Assembly (NCBI RefSeq): GCF_003627815.1
Contig: NZ_CP032698.1
Coordinates: 62,001 to 126,000 of the forward strand
DNA: 64,000 nucleotides
Origin: Streptomyces hundungensis
GTDB lineage: Bacteria; Actinomycetota; Actinomycetes; Streptomycetales; Streptomycetaceae
Reading direction: 5' to 3'
Shown: piece by piece, positions 28,582-36,130 of the stretch
How the letters are laid out: each line of letters opens with the position of its first letter
How positions within the stretch are numbered: the first letter of the stretch is position 1
The notes under the pieces: model-generated
Seen by the model: the letters and a program-made list of their open reading frames with translations, nothing else
Told to the model about the DNA's origin: nothing
Database searches by the model: none
Translations under genes and position numbers: made by a program

Positions 28582-29151
28582 GACAACCGGGAACGTCCGG
28601 CGCCCACAGGCGGGCGCGCTGACGCCCGCCACCGAGCGTAGGCGTCAGCGCGCCGCGAGCCGGTACGCAACCCGACCGACCGGTGCGCAGCCCCCGGCAG
28701 CCAGGGGGCGCTGGGTGGACCAGGAGCTGCACGCTGCACCACCACGGCAAGGTCCGGGCATCGCCAGCGCGCACCGCACCGCACACGAACACGCACACGC
28801 CACTGGATCGGGCAGTGCCCGCTCATGTATGCGCCGTGCGCAGGCGCCGGCGCGCAGGGGGTGTTGGGTGGTCCAGGAGCTGCGTGCTGTACCACCACTC
28901 CAGGGTCCCGGCATCGATCGCGCGCACCGCACCGCACACGCATCCGCCACTGGATCGGGCAGTGCCCGCTCGCGTATGCGCCGTGCTGAAGCCGCTGCCG
29001 AGAGCCGGCACACGTGGCCAGCGGCCCACAGCCCCCACCCCAACGCCCCACCCCGGCCGGCCGCCGCCCACCAGGCCGACGCCGGCACAGCCAGCACTCT
29101 TCGCGCTGATGGCGCTGAGGGCGCTGATGGCGCTGTTGGCGGGGCCGGGCG
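28582..29151. other. Gap between regulator and prepilin peptidase genes
   Basis: This stretch of 570 bp has no gene I would defend. One forward frame is open through it but its third-position bias is weak and it starts inside the previous gene. It contains the imperfect tandem repeat described separately at 28708-28989. A promoter for the prepilin peptidase gene may lie near its end. Confidence 0.4.
28708..28989. repeat. Imperfect tandem repeat, about 150-bp unit, two copies
   Basis: Two copies share blocks such as GGGTGG-CCAGGAGCTGC (28713 and 28866), GCGCACCGCACCGCACACG and CACTGGATCGGGCAGTGCCC (28801 and 28948), then TATGCGCCGTGC. The offset is 153 bp at the left anchor and 147 bp at the right one, so the length difference is a multiple of three. 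The function is unknown; it could be a duplicated structured RNA or the relic of a duplicated coding piece. Confidence 0.65.
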
Positions 29152-29157
29152 GTGCGC

Positions 29158-29889
29158 ATGCTCGTGACCCTCGCCTGCGCCTACGGTGCCCTGGCCGGGC
29201 TGCTTGTGCCGCGCGCCGTGTACAAACTGGCCGTACCGGCAGACGAGAGCTGGCGCTCGCGCTGCCCGGCCGGGCATCCAGCTCAGGCCTGGCTCGGACT
29301 CCCCCGCTGCAAGCACTGCGCCACCGAGCAAGCGCCCATGCTCCGCGCCCGGCGCTGGTACGGGCCCCCTGCTCCAGCCGTCGCTCTGATCACCATCCTG
29401 GGATGCGGTGCTCTGGCCCACAGAACGGGGCCCAGGCCCGAGCTGGCCGTCTGGCTGCTCCTCACACCGATCCTGGTCCTGCTCACCTGGATCGATGTCA
29501 CCGTCCACCGCCTGCCCGACATCCTGACCCTCCCCCTCACCCCCGCCACCCTGCTCCTCCTCGGCGCCGCCGCTCTGTTCCCGAACACAGGCGGCTCCTG
29601 GCCGGCCGCACTCGGCGGTGCCCTCGCACTGGGCGGCGGCTACTTCACGCTCTTCCTGATCAGTCCCAGGAGTCTGGGATTCGGCGACGTCAAACTCGCC
29701 GCCGCACTCGGCGCCATACTCGGCTGGTACGGCTGGCGTGCACTGGCCCTCGGCGCCCTCGCCGGCCCGCTGATCGCCGCCGCCTACAGCCTGGGACTTA
29801 TAGCGCTCCGCAAAGCCCACGCGCACACCGCGATCCCCTACGGACCCTTCCTCATCAGCGGCAGCGTGGTGGCAATCATCACGCGATGA
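29158..29889 (+). CDS. Prepilin peptidase (A24 family)
   Basis: A protein of 243 residues from ATG 29158; GTG 29152 is an equally possible start. Both aspartyl-protease signatures are present: LTWIDVTVHRLPD near residue 111 and GFGDVKLAAALG near residue 174. Several membrane segments surround them (AVALITILGCGALAH, WLLLTPILVLLTW, ALGGALALGGGYFTLFLI, LALGALAGPLIAAAYSLGLI). A CKHC pair near residue 50 recalls the zinc-binding loop of full-length prepilin peptidases. It would cleave the leaders of the pilins encoded just upstream. Confidence 0.88.
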   Translation: MLVTLACAYGALAGLLVPRAVYKLAVPADESWRSRCPAGHPAQAWLGLPRCKHCATEQAPMLRARRWYGPPAPAVALITILGCGALAHRTGPRPELAVWLLLTPILVLLTWIDVTVHRLPDILTLPLTPATLLLLGAAALFPNTGGSWPAALGGALALGGGYFTLFLISPRSLGFGDVKLAAALGAILGWYGWRALALGALAGPLIAAAYSLGLIALRKAHAHTAIPYGPFLISGSVVAIITR

Positions 29890-30079
29890 CCGTCCCGCCC
29901 CGCGGAAAGCACTGACCACACCCCCGGGGAAGGTACGGGAAGTGACGCCCCCACCACCACAACCCCACCCACCACACCACCGCCGCTGTGGAAAGGACTC
30001 CACGGAACAACCGAAGCAGCTTCGCCAGACGGGCACCAGCCCGAGCCCCCCTCCCGCCCCGCAGCGCACCACAGTCAGC

Positions 30080-30313
30080 TCAGGGCAGGGTGCCCGGGAC
30101 GCGCCGCCAGCTCACGGCAGCGAGATCGCGGCGGATATACGCCAACAGCTCGGCCAGCACCGCCTCGTTCAACACCGGCGGCCGCACCCGCCACCCGATC
30201 ACGGTCTCCCGGACCGTGTCACACACGCCGCGCACCTGCCCGGACAGCCGGCCGGACAACTCCCCCACACCGGACATCCGGCGGGGTGAGCGACTTTCGG
30301 CCAGCACATCCAT
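30080..30313 (-). CDS. Small protein of unknown function (77 aa)
   Basis: It starts at ATG 30313 and shows strong third-position G/C bias over its whole length, which supports real coding. The sequence MDVLAESRSPRRMSGVGELS is followed by an amphipathic, arginine-rich helix-like body (RGVCDTVRETVIGWRVRPP, then LAELLAYIRRDLAAVSWRR). No domain was recognised. Just upstream, a short inverted repeat (GAGAG, GAT, CTCTC) ends next to the start codon and covers the likely ribosome site, so translation may be controlled by a hairpin. It converges with the pilus operon. Confidence 0.5.
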   Translation of the reverse strand: MDVLAESRSPRRMSGVGELSGRLSGQVRGVCDTVRETVIGWRVRPPVLNEAVLAELLAYIRRDLAAVSWRRVPGTLP

Positions 30314-30414
30314 GAGAGATCCTCTCTACTGCTCCTGTCTCTCTCATTAAGACAGCTGACGCTCGACAGCGCCAGAATGCTATGCAGATATTTTGCGGGC
30401 TATCACGCGGCCCC

Positions 30415-30664
30415 GATAGACGGATATCCTGGTTCTGTAAAGTGCTGAGCCGGTGGCGCTATACGGCAAAGGGGCTCGCCAGACAGCCCTACTACCGCTG
30501 GCTCGACAAGCCGGTGCCCGACGCCATGCTGGAGGAGGCGTATCGCGCGAACGCGCTGTTCGACGCGCACCCTGACGACCCAGAGTTCGGCTACCGCTTC
30601 CTGGCCGACGAAGCGCGCGGTGCCGGGGCCGTGATGGCGGACGAGTCGGCGTGGTGTCGCGTTC
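30415..30664 (+). pseudogene. IS3-family transposase fragment (N-terminal part of OrfB)
   Basis: The peptide WRYTAKGLARQPYYRWLDKP, VPDAMLEEAYRANALFDAHP, then DDPEFGYRFLADEARGAG matches the N-terminal region of IS3-family OrfB, before the DDE core. The frame then breaks into an IstB-like remnant on the other strand. No catalytic domain remains, so it is inactive debris. Confidence 0.7.
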
Positions 30665-30789
30665 GATGGCTTTGAGGCGGTTCTTGAGCCGGTGGCTGCC
30701 GGGAGATCCGCAGGCCGGTGCGGAAGGGGCGGTCGTCACGGATGGCCAGTTCCTCGGACAGCACCAGGTCGAGGAAGTCGAGATAGCTA

Positions 30790-31952
30790 CTGAGGTTGAA
30801 CTCGTGGTGTCGTAGGGGCTGACTACTTGTCGCCCGTGCGGTATCACCGGGGCATGCGGTATCCACAAGGGGGCGGGCTGACGGCCGAACGGCAGCAGTT
30901 TCGCGAGGAGTTACGGCTCAAGGCGGCCGAGAGGTTCGCGCAGGGCGAGGCGAGCTCGGTGATCGCCAAGGACCTGAGGGTCAGCGTCCGCTCGGTGCAG
31001 CGATGGCGACAGCTGTGGGACGAGGGCGGTCCGCGGGCTCTGCGGTCACAGGGGCCGGCTTCACTGCCGAGGCTGAGTGAGAAGCAGTTCGCCCAGTTGG
31101 AGGCGGAGCTGGCCAAGGGGCCGGCCGCGCACGGCTGGGAGGATCAACGCTGGACTCTGAGCCGTGTGAAGACGGTGATCGGCAGGCGCTTCCACCTGAC
31201 CTACACCGTCCAGGGCGTGCGCAAGCTGCTGGTGCGCAACGGCTGGTCCTGCCAGGTGCCGGCCCGCCGGGCGATTGAGCGGGACGACGAGGCGGTGGCC
31301 GGGTGGGTCAAGGAGGTGTGGCCCTGCGCGGAAGACTCGCGGCGGCCCGTGGAGCCTGGCTCGTCTTCGAGGACGAGGCCGGTTTCTCCATGACGCCGCC
31401 GCAGGCCAGGACCTGGTCGCAGCGCGGCCGGACTCCGGTGGTGCGGGTGCGGGGCCGATCCCGCAGACGGATATCCATCGCGGCGCTGACCTGCTACAAA
31501 CCCGGACACCGGTCCCGGCTGATCTACCGGCCGCGCCGGGACGACGGCCGACGCGACGGACGCAAGAGCTTCTCCTGGCGCGACTACCGCGACCTGCTCA
31601 TCGCAGCCCACCAGCAGCTCGGCGGCCCGATCGTGCTCGTCTGGGACAACCTCAACGTCCACAAGGCCGCCGGACTGCGGGAGTTCGCCGAAGCCCGGGA
31701 CTGGCTGACCATCTACTACCTGCCGCCCTACGCGCCCGATCTCAACCCTGTCGAAGGGATCTGGTCCCTTCTGCGGCGCGGCTGGCTCTCCAACGTCGCC
31801 TTCAGCACCCCCGAACACCTCGTCCAGCGCATCCGACGCGGCTTACGGCACATCCAGTACCGCAGCGAGCTCATCGACGGCTGCCTCGCCGAGACCGGCC
31901 TGAGCATCAGACCCACCTGAGCAACGACACGACACCACGAGTTCAACCTCAG
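30790..31952 (+). mobile_element. Complete IS630-family element with 24-bp terminal inverted repeats
   Basis: The ends 30790-30813 and 31929-31952 are exact 24-bp inverted repeats beginning CTGAGGTTGAAC. The element is flanked on both sides by TA (30788-30789 and 31953-31954), the target duplication expected for the IS630/Tc1 group. It is 1163 bp long and carries one transposase gene in two overlapping frames. Confidence 0.9.
30854..31920 (+). CDS. IS630-family transposase in two overlapping frames
   Basis: The first frame, from ATG 30854 to 31393, holds the helix-turn-helix region (LKAAERFAQGEASSVIAKDL, VSVRSVQRWRQLWDEGGPRA) and ends WVKEVWPCAEDS. The second frame, open from 31303 to 31920, carries the DDE core. 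Its aspartates are in WLVFEDEAGFSM and IVLVWDNLNVHKA, and its final glutamate is in YAPDLNPVEGIWSLLRRG. The switch is by -1 near 31340. A programmed -1 frameshift is known in some IS630 relatives, but a lost base cannot be excluded. With perfect ends and both halves well kept, the element could still be active. Confidence 0.8.
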
Positions 31953-32207
31953 TAATCTTGGCCTCGTCCGCGCGGCGGGTGAACTCGTTGATGGTTTCCG
32001 CCAGATGGGGCAGGCCGAGTTTCCCGGCCGTGGTGCGGATGCGGTTGCCGGTCAGCTCGCTCACAAGGATTCCTCCGTGGCTGGATGGGTGGTGAAGGGG
32101 CGGGTTCCCGTCAGCTCGGCATAGACCGACAGCGGACGACGGCCGACCTCGACCTGGGTGGCCGCGGCCCGGCTCAACAGGGCCTGCAGCGGGCCGGCCT
32201 CCTCGCC

Positions 32208-32650
32208 CGGCGATCGACCGGATCGCCGCCGACACCCCGTACTACTCCGGGAAACACAAACGTCACGGCATGAACGTCCAAGTCCTCACCGATCCCTTCG
32301 GGCGGCTGCTGTGGGCCTCGCCCGCGCTGCCCGGTTCCACCCACGACCTGACCGCCGCCCGCACCCACGGCATCGTCAACGCACTGACCGAGGCCGGCCT
32401 CAAGTGCTGGGCCGACAAGGCATACCAGGGCGCAGGCGGCTCCATCCGGGTACCCTTCCGCGGCCGTCGTCTCAAACGGTGGCAGCGTCGGCACAACAGC
32501 ACACACGCCAAGATCCGCTGCCTCGGAGAGCAGGCCATGGCCACCCTGAAGGGCTGGAGACTCCCACGGAAGCTCCGCTGCAGCACCAACCGCGTCACCG
32601 CGATCGTCCAGGCCGTTCTCGTCCTTCATCACACATCAGCGCGAGGTTGA
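32208..32650 (+). pseudogene. IS5-family transposase C-terminal fragment
   Basis: The frame reads AIDRIAADTPYYSGKHKRHG, MNVQVLTDPFGRLLWASPAL, PGSTHDLTAARTHGIV, then CWADKAYQGAGGSIRVPFRG and a conserved C-terminus, the pattern of IS5-type DDE transposases. The N-terminal third is missing; the fragment joins IS21 remnant sequence at about 32207. A downstream ATG at 32270 exists, but a product from there would lack the first catalytic aspartate. Confidence 0.75.
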
Positions 32651-33119
32651 AAAGGGCTCAGTATCCCTCTGACCTGCGGCCTGATCTGCTGGAGACGCCG
32701 CAAGAAGGTCAGATCATAGTCGCGTTACGAACTCTTACCGGGCTGATGTCGCCCCCCACACTCCTGGTGAACATGCGGCTCAATGACACGGATGAGGACT
32801 TGCAAGTCCGAGCTCTGGCGAATGCAGAGCAATACTTTCGGCCAACCTATCTGGCACGTGTTTCCCTAACTTGACTCCGTGGGTAGTTTGCCGATGTCGA
32901 ACACATGCCGCAACTGCGCCCCCGCATAGGAAGCGGAAGCCGACCTTCGCCGCACTTCTCGACTGGATACGTTTCACCCCTCTCGGCATCTCATGAATAA
33001 CATCTCCGCCACGCCACAAATTCTGGCTCTCACCGTCTACCACGAAGCATCCTTGCCCCTATGGTCGACTCCCCGCCCAGAAGTACGCGAAAATGAACGG
33101 CTGCTACCAGGGAGAAACA
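32651..33119. other. Upstream region of the biosynthetic cluster, no clear gene
   Basis: This stretch of about 470 bp is visibly lower in G+C than its surroundings. One forward frame stays open to 32874 (ALANAEQYFRPTYLARVSLT) but begins inside transposon debris and has weak codon bias. The promoter of the biosynthetic cluster presumably lies in the last 250 bp. No confident -35 and -10 pair was identified. Confidence 0.4.
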
Positions 33120-34242
33120 TTGACCAGCGTTGCGCTGAAGACTCATCATCAGGTGCGTAATTCACCCCGTAGTCGAGTATCCAGGCTCGTTGGCCCAGCG
33201 ATATTTTTGGAATTCGGGAAGACCGCACTCGCCATACCGCTCGACGGCGTGCGCGCCCGGCCCGCCAGAGACGAAGTGGTCACCGGGAACGGGCTGGTGG
33301 AAGGGCGCGCGACCGCCGTCTTTGCACAGGACAGCGGCGCGCTGGGGGGATCACTGGGAGAAATGCACGCCTTGAAGATCGCGCGGGTCCAGCAGCAGGC
33401 CCTACGGTCCCGCAGTACGCTGGTAGGACTCATCGACTCTGCGGGCGCCCGCATCCAAGAGGGCGTCGCGGCACTGGACGGATACGATGCCGTCTTCCGG
33501 CAGAATGTGCTGGCATCGAACCGAATACCGCAGATCAGCGTCATTCTCGGCGCCTGCGTCGGCGGCGCCGTTCACTCCCTCACTGACCGACCTCATCACC
33601 ATGCAAGGCGGTCGCGGGCAGATGTTCCTCACCGGCCCGGCCGTGGTCAAGGCAGTCACGGGCGAGGATCTGAGCGGGGAGGAGATAGGCGGGGCACGGA
33701 TGCACAGCCACCACTCCGGCCTCGCCCACCTGGTGGCCGATGGCGAGGACGGCGCGATCGGACTGGCCTGGTGTGTCCTGTCGTACCTGGCCAACTCATG
33801 CTGGCACGAACCGACATCGGCCCCCGCACGGGCGGCGGCGCGGATGCCTCATGTCCCCTCGGAGCAGCGCACCGTCTGCGACGTGCACGGTGTGGTGGAC
33901 GGGGTCGTGGACGGCGGCTCCTTTATGGAACGGCAGCCGCATTTCGCCCTCAATCTCGCCTTCGGGTTTGCCCGTCTCGAGGGCAGATCTGCAGGGATCG
34001 TCACGAACCAGCCGTTGCGACTGTGTGGCGTGCTGGACGCAGCCGCGGGCGCAGCATCCGCACCGCTATTCTCGCTCGGTCGATGAATACCGTCGACGGA
34101 TGAGGCTCTCAGCGCGCTGCTGAGAGCCTCATCCGTCGACGCCATCATCCAGCCTGACGAAACCCGGGCGGTATTCGTCGCCGCACTGCGAGGGACGGGA
34201 CGCCCCTCTCCAGTCTCCCGCCATGACAATCCTCCGCAGTAA
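33120..34242 (+). pseudogene. Decayed acyl-CoA carboxyltransferase (PccB/AccD-like) gene
   Basis: From TTG 33120 (GGGAG upstream) the product starts like a carboxylase beta subunit: ALGGSLGEMHALKIARVQQQ, SRSTLVGLIDSAGARIQEGV, ISVILGACVGGAVHS. The frame then breaks near 33575. The next frame continues SLTDLITMQGGRGQMFLTGP, AVVKAVTGEDLSGEEIGGAR and ends FARLEGRSAGIVTNQPLRLC, GVLDAAAGAAS before a TGA at 34084. In-frame after that stop, SSVDAIIQPDETRAVFVAAL matches the family C-terminus, so roughly 150 residues between these blocks are gone. The family is normally about 530 residues and supplies malonyl- or methylmalonyl-type extender units. This copy should be non-functional. Confidence 0.8.
34091..34141. 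repeat. Perfect 22-bp inverted repeat with 7-base loop
   Basis: The arms 34091-34112 and 34120-34141 are exact reverse complements around CGCGCTG. The hairpin lies at the deletion junction of the carboxyltransferase pseudogene. It has no T-tract, but it could terminate transcription or mark the rearrangement that removed the middle of the gene. Confidence 0.8.
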
Positions 34243-34278
34243 TAAAGTCGTCCGCGCGCGAGAGGCCAGGTGATACCG

Positions 34279-34716
34279 ATGAATCCGGACGGCCCCGCCA
34301 GGGAAACGTGTGAGGACTGCTCAGACGCGAAATACCGGCTCGGCCTGGAAACGGCGACCGAGCTGGCCGGGAACGAGGCCGTCCAGGCCTTCCTGGCAGA
34401 TCTGCGGCCCGTCAGCCCGGCCGCCTCGCGCCTGGTCGTCGAGACAGTGTTCGGCTCCCTGCATCATCTTCCCGGCCTGGACCAGCGCGAACGGGCACTG
34501 GTGACACTCACGGCACTCGCCGTACTGGGGGACACCGGGAAGGAACTGATCATACACCTGGGAATCGCCCACCGGATCGGCGTGCCCCCCACCACAGTCG
34601 TCGCGGCGTTCACCCACCTCAGCGCGTATGCCGGCTTCCCCAGAACGCTGAATGCACTGGCCGTCGCCAAACGCTTCTACGCCGGCCAGGGAGTTCTTCC
34701 GCCGGAGGAGCAGTAG
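34279..34716 (+). CDS. AhpD-like / carboxymuconolactone decarboxylase family protein
   Basis: A protein of 145 residues; ATG 34279 is preferred (AGGTGA upstream), with GTG 34270 as an alternative. The helical core LDQRERALVTLTALAVLGDT, KELIIHLGIAHRIGVPPTTV, VAAFTHLSAYAGFPRTLNAL is the carboxymuconolactone decarboxylase fold. The usual core CxxC of AhpD is absent. A CEDC pair instead sits near residue 12, at the N-terminus, so redox activity by the classic mechanism is doubtful. Position between the carboxyltransferase and AT-ACP genes suggests an aromatic or oxidative tailoring step, but this is inference. Confidence 0.7.
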   Translation: MNPDGPARETCEDCSDAKYRLGLETATELAGNEAVQAFLADLRPVSPAASRLVVETVFGSLHHLPGLDQRERALVTLTALAVLGDTGKELIIHLGIAHRIGVPPTTVVAAFTHLSAYAGFPRTLNALAVAKRFYAGQGVLPPEEQ

Positions 34717-34813
34717 TTTGCATCCGGTTTCGCTGGACGTCCCCGCTCGCTGAGCGTCCTCACCCTAACGGCACTTCCCCCCATGAAGCATCCCTCCCAC
34801 AAGAAGGTGTGTC

Positions 34814-36130
34814 ATGAGTCCACGCGCTGCAGTGATGTTCCCCGGTCAGGGCGCCTACCTTCCCGGGGTGCTCGCCGAACGGGCCCGGCACTTCCCCAGG
34901 GCCGTCGACGTACTCGATACGATCGACGCGGTCGCAGCAGAGCACGGTCTCGAACCCGTGACGCCACTGGTCCTGGAACGGGACGCGACTCCGCTGGAAG
35001 ACCTGCTGGCCAAGAACAGCGACCAGCTGGATCTGGCGATCTACGCCGTCAACGCGACGGCCTTCGAAATCCTCAGCGGACTCGGGCTGCAGGCCGATGT
35101 GTTGGTCGGTCATAGCTTCGGGGAATTCGCCGCCCTCTCAGCGTCGGGCGCGGTTTCCGTAGCCGACGTCGCACACATGGCGTGCACCCGTACCGCAGCC
35201 TTCCACCGGGCCGATCCTGCCGAGGGCGGACTGCTGGCCCTGGACATACCCGCCTGGCGCGCCAAGCACCTCGTGGGCCTCCTGGACGACCCCGGACTCC
35301 ACCTGGCCATTGACAACGGGCCGGGTCAGACGGTTGTGTCCGGGCACCTGGCCGCCCTCGAAGCGGCGGAGGAGGTCGCAGTGAAGCTGGGATTCCGGGC
35401 CACCCGGTTACGGGCCCGCTACGCGTTCCACAATCCGCTGCTCCACGGCGCTGCGGATATCTTCCGCGGTGCGACGGCCGACGTGCCACTGGCCAAACCC
35501 CGCACGCCGGTCTTCTCCCCCGTGCTCAGCCGTTACGTGCGCACGGTCGACGACGTCCGTGAGGTGATCGGACAGAACATGGTGGCACCCGTGCACTTCT
35601 ACGACGCGCTGCTCCTCCTGTTCCGGACGGGCACCTCTGTATTTGTCGAGGCCGGCGCCCGCCAGGCACTCACCGGCATCGTCCGGTCCTCACTGCCCTC
35701 CGCCGCCCTCGCGACACCGCTCCTGCCCAGCCGGGGCGACATCGACGGCATCATCACCTCACTCACCGAGGCGGGATTTCAGGTGAGTTGGAGGCGAACC
35801 GCCACGGGCCCTGTCCCCGATGTCACGTCGGACTCCGAGGCGGTTCCGGAAGCCCGGCCGACGGCCTCCGGGCAGGAAACACTGCCCGGTCGCGACGGCG
35901 TACTCGTCGAACTGGCCGAGCTGTACGCACAAGACCTCGGGTTCCCTGTCGAGATGCTGACGCCGGACATAGACCTCGAGGCCGACCTTGGCGTGGACTC
36001 CGCCAAACAGCTCGCACTATTTCAGCGGGTGCGCACCCAGTACGGACTGGCGGAGCCACCCGCAGAGCGAAGGGTCCGCGCGACCACGCTGGACAAGATC
36101 GCCGAACTTGTGGAGGAGCAGCGTCGATGA
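34814..36130 (+). CDS. Acyltransferase - acyl carrier protein fusion (AT-ACP)
   Basis: A protein of 438 residues from ATG 34814. The first 300 residues are a malonyl-type acyltransferase: VMFPGQGAYLPGV at the start, then the nucleophile serine in VGHSFGEFAALSASGAVS near residue 100. RARYAFHNPLLHGAADIF holds the catalytic histidine, and VFVEAGARQALTGIV follows. After a linker of about 50 residues, the last 75 residues form an acyl carrier domain with LEADLGVDSAKQLALFQ, whose serine takes the phosphopantetheine arm. This protein would load extender units and hold the growing chain for the synthase encoded next, with which it overlaps by four bases. One ACP only is present, unlike the tandem ACPs of PUFA synthases. 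Confidence 0.88.
   Translation: MSPRAAVMFPGQGAYLPGVLAERARHFPRAVDVLDTIDAVAAEHGLEPVTPLVLERDATPLEDLLAKNSDQLDLAIYAVNATAFEILSGLGLQADVLVGHSFGEFAALSASGAVSVADVAHMACTRTAAFHRADPAEGGLLALDIPAWRAKHLVGLLDDPGLHLAIDNGPGQTVVSGHLAALEAAEEVAVKLGFRATRLRARYAFHNPLLHGAADIFRGATADVPLAKPRTPVFSPVLSRYVRTVDDVREVIGQNMVAPVHFYDALLLLFRTGTSVFVEAGARQALTGIVRSSLPSAALATPLLPSRGDIDGIITSLTEAGFQVSWRRTATGPVPDVTSDSEAVPEARPTASGQETLPGRDGVLVELAELYAQDLGFPVEMLTPDIDLEADLGVDSAKQLALFQRVRTQYGLAEPPAERRVRATTLDKIAELVEEQRR

Larger units (their letters stand above)
30662..32207 (-). pseudogene. IS21-family remnant (istA tail and istB head) split by an IS630 element
   Basis: Read leftward, 32207-32061 encodes an IstA-like C-terminus (ATQVEVGRRPLSVYAELTGT then RPFTTHPATEESL and stop). 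The istB start GTG at 32064 overlaps that stop by four bases. IstB continues SELTGNRIRTTAGKLGLPHL, AETINEFTRRADEAKI up to 31955. Removing the IS630 element and one TA restores the frame, and 30787-30665 continues SYLDFLDLVLSEELAIRDDR, PFRTGLRISR. The rest of IstB and most of IstA are missing. This shows the order of events: an IS21 element decayed or was cut, and IS630 landed inside it. Confidence 0.75.

Noticed and set aside
28708..28989. CRISPR-like array
   Set aside because: Only two long imperfect units with no short repeat-spacer pattern and no cas genes nearby.
28436..29150. A forward open frame covering the tandem repeat as a repeat protein
   Set aside because: It begins inside the preceding gene, has weak third-position bias and no domain. 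It is kept only as a repeat feature.
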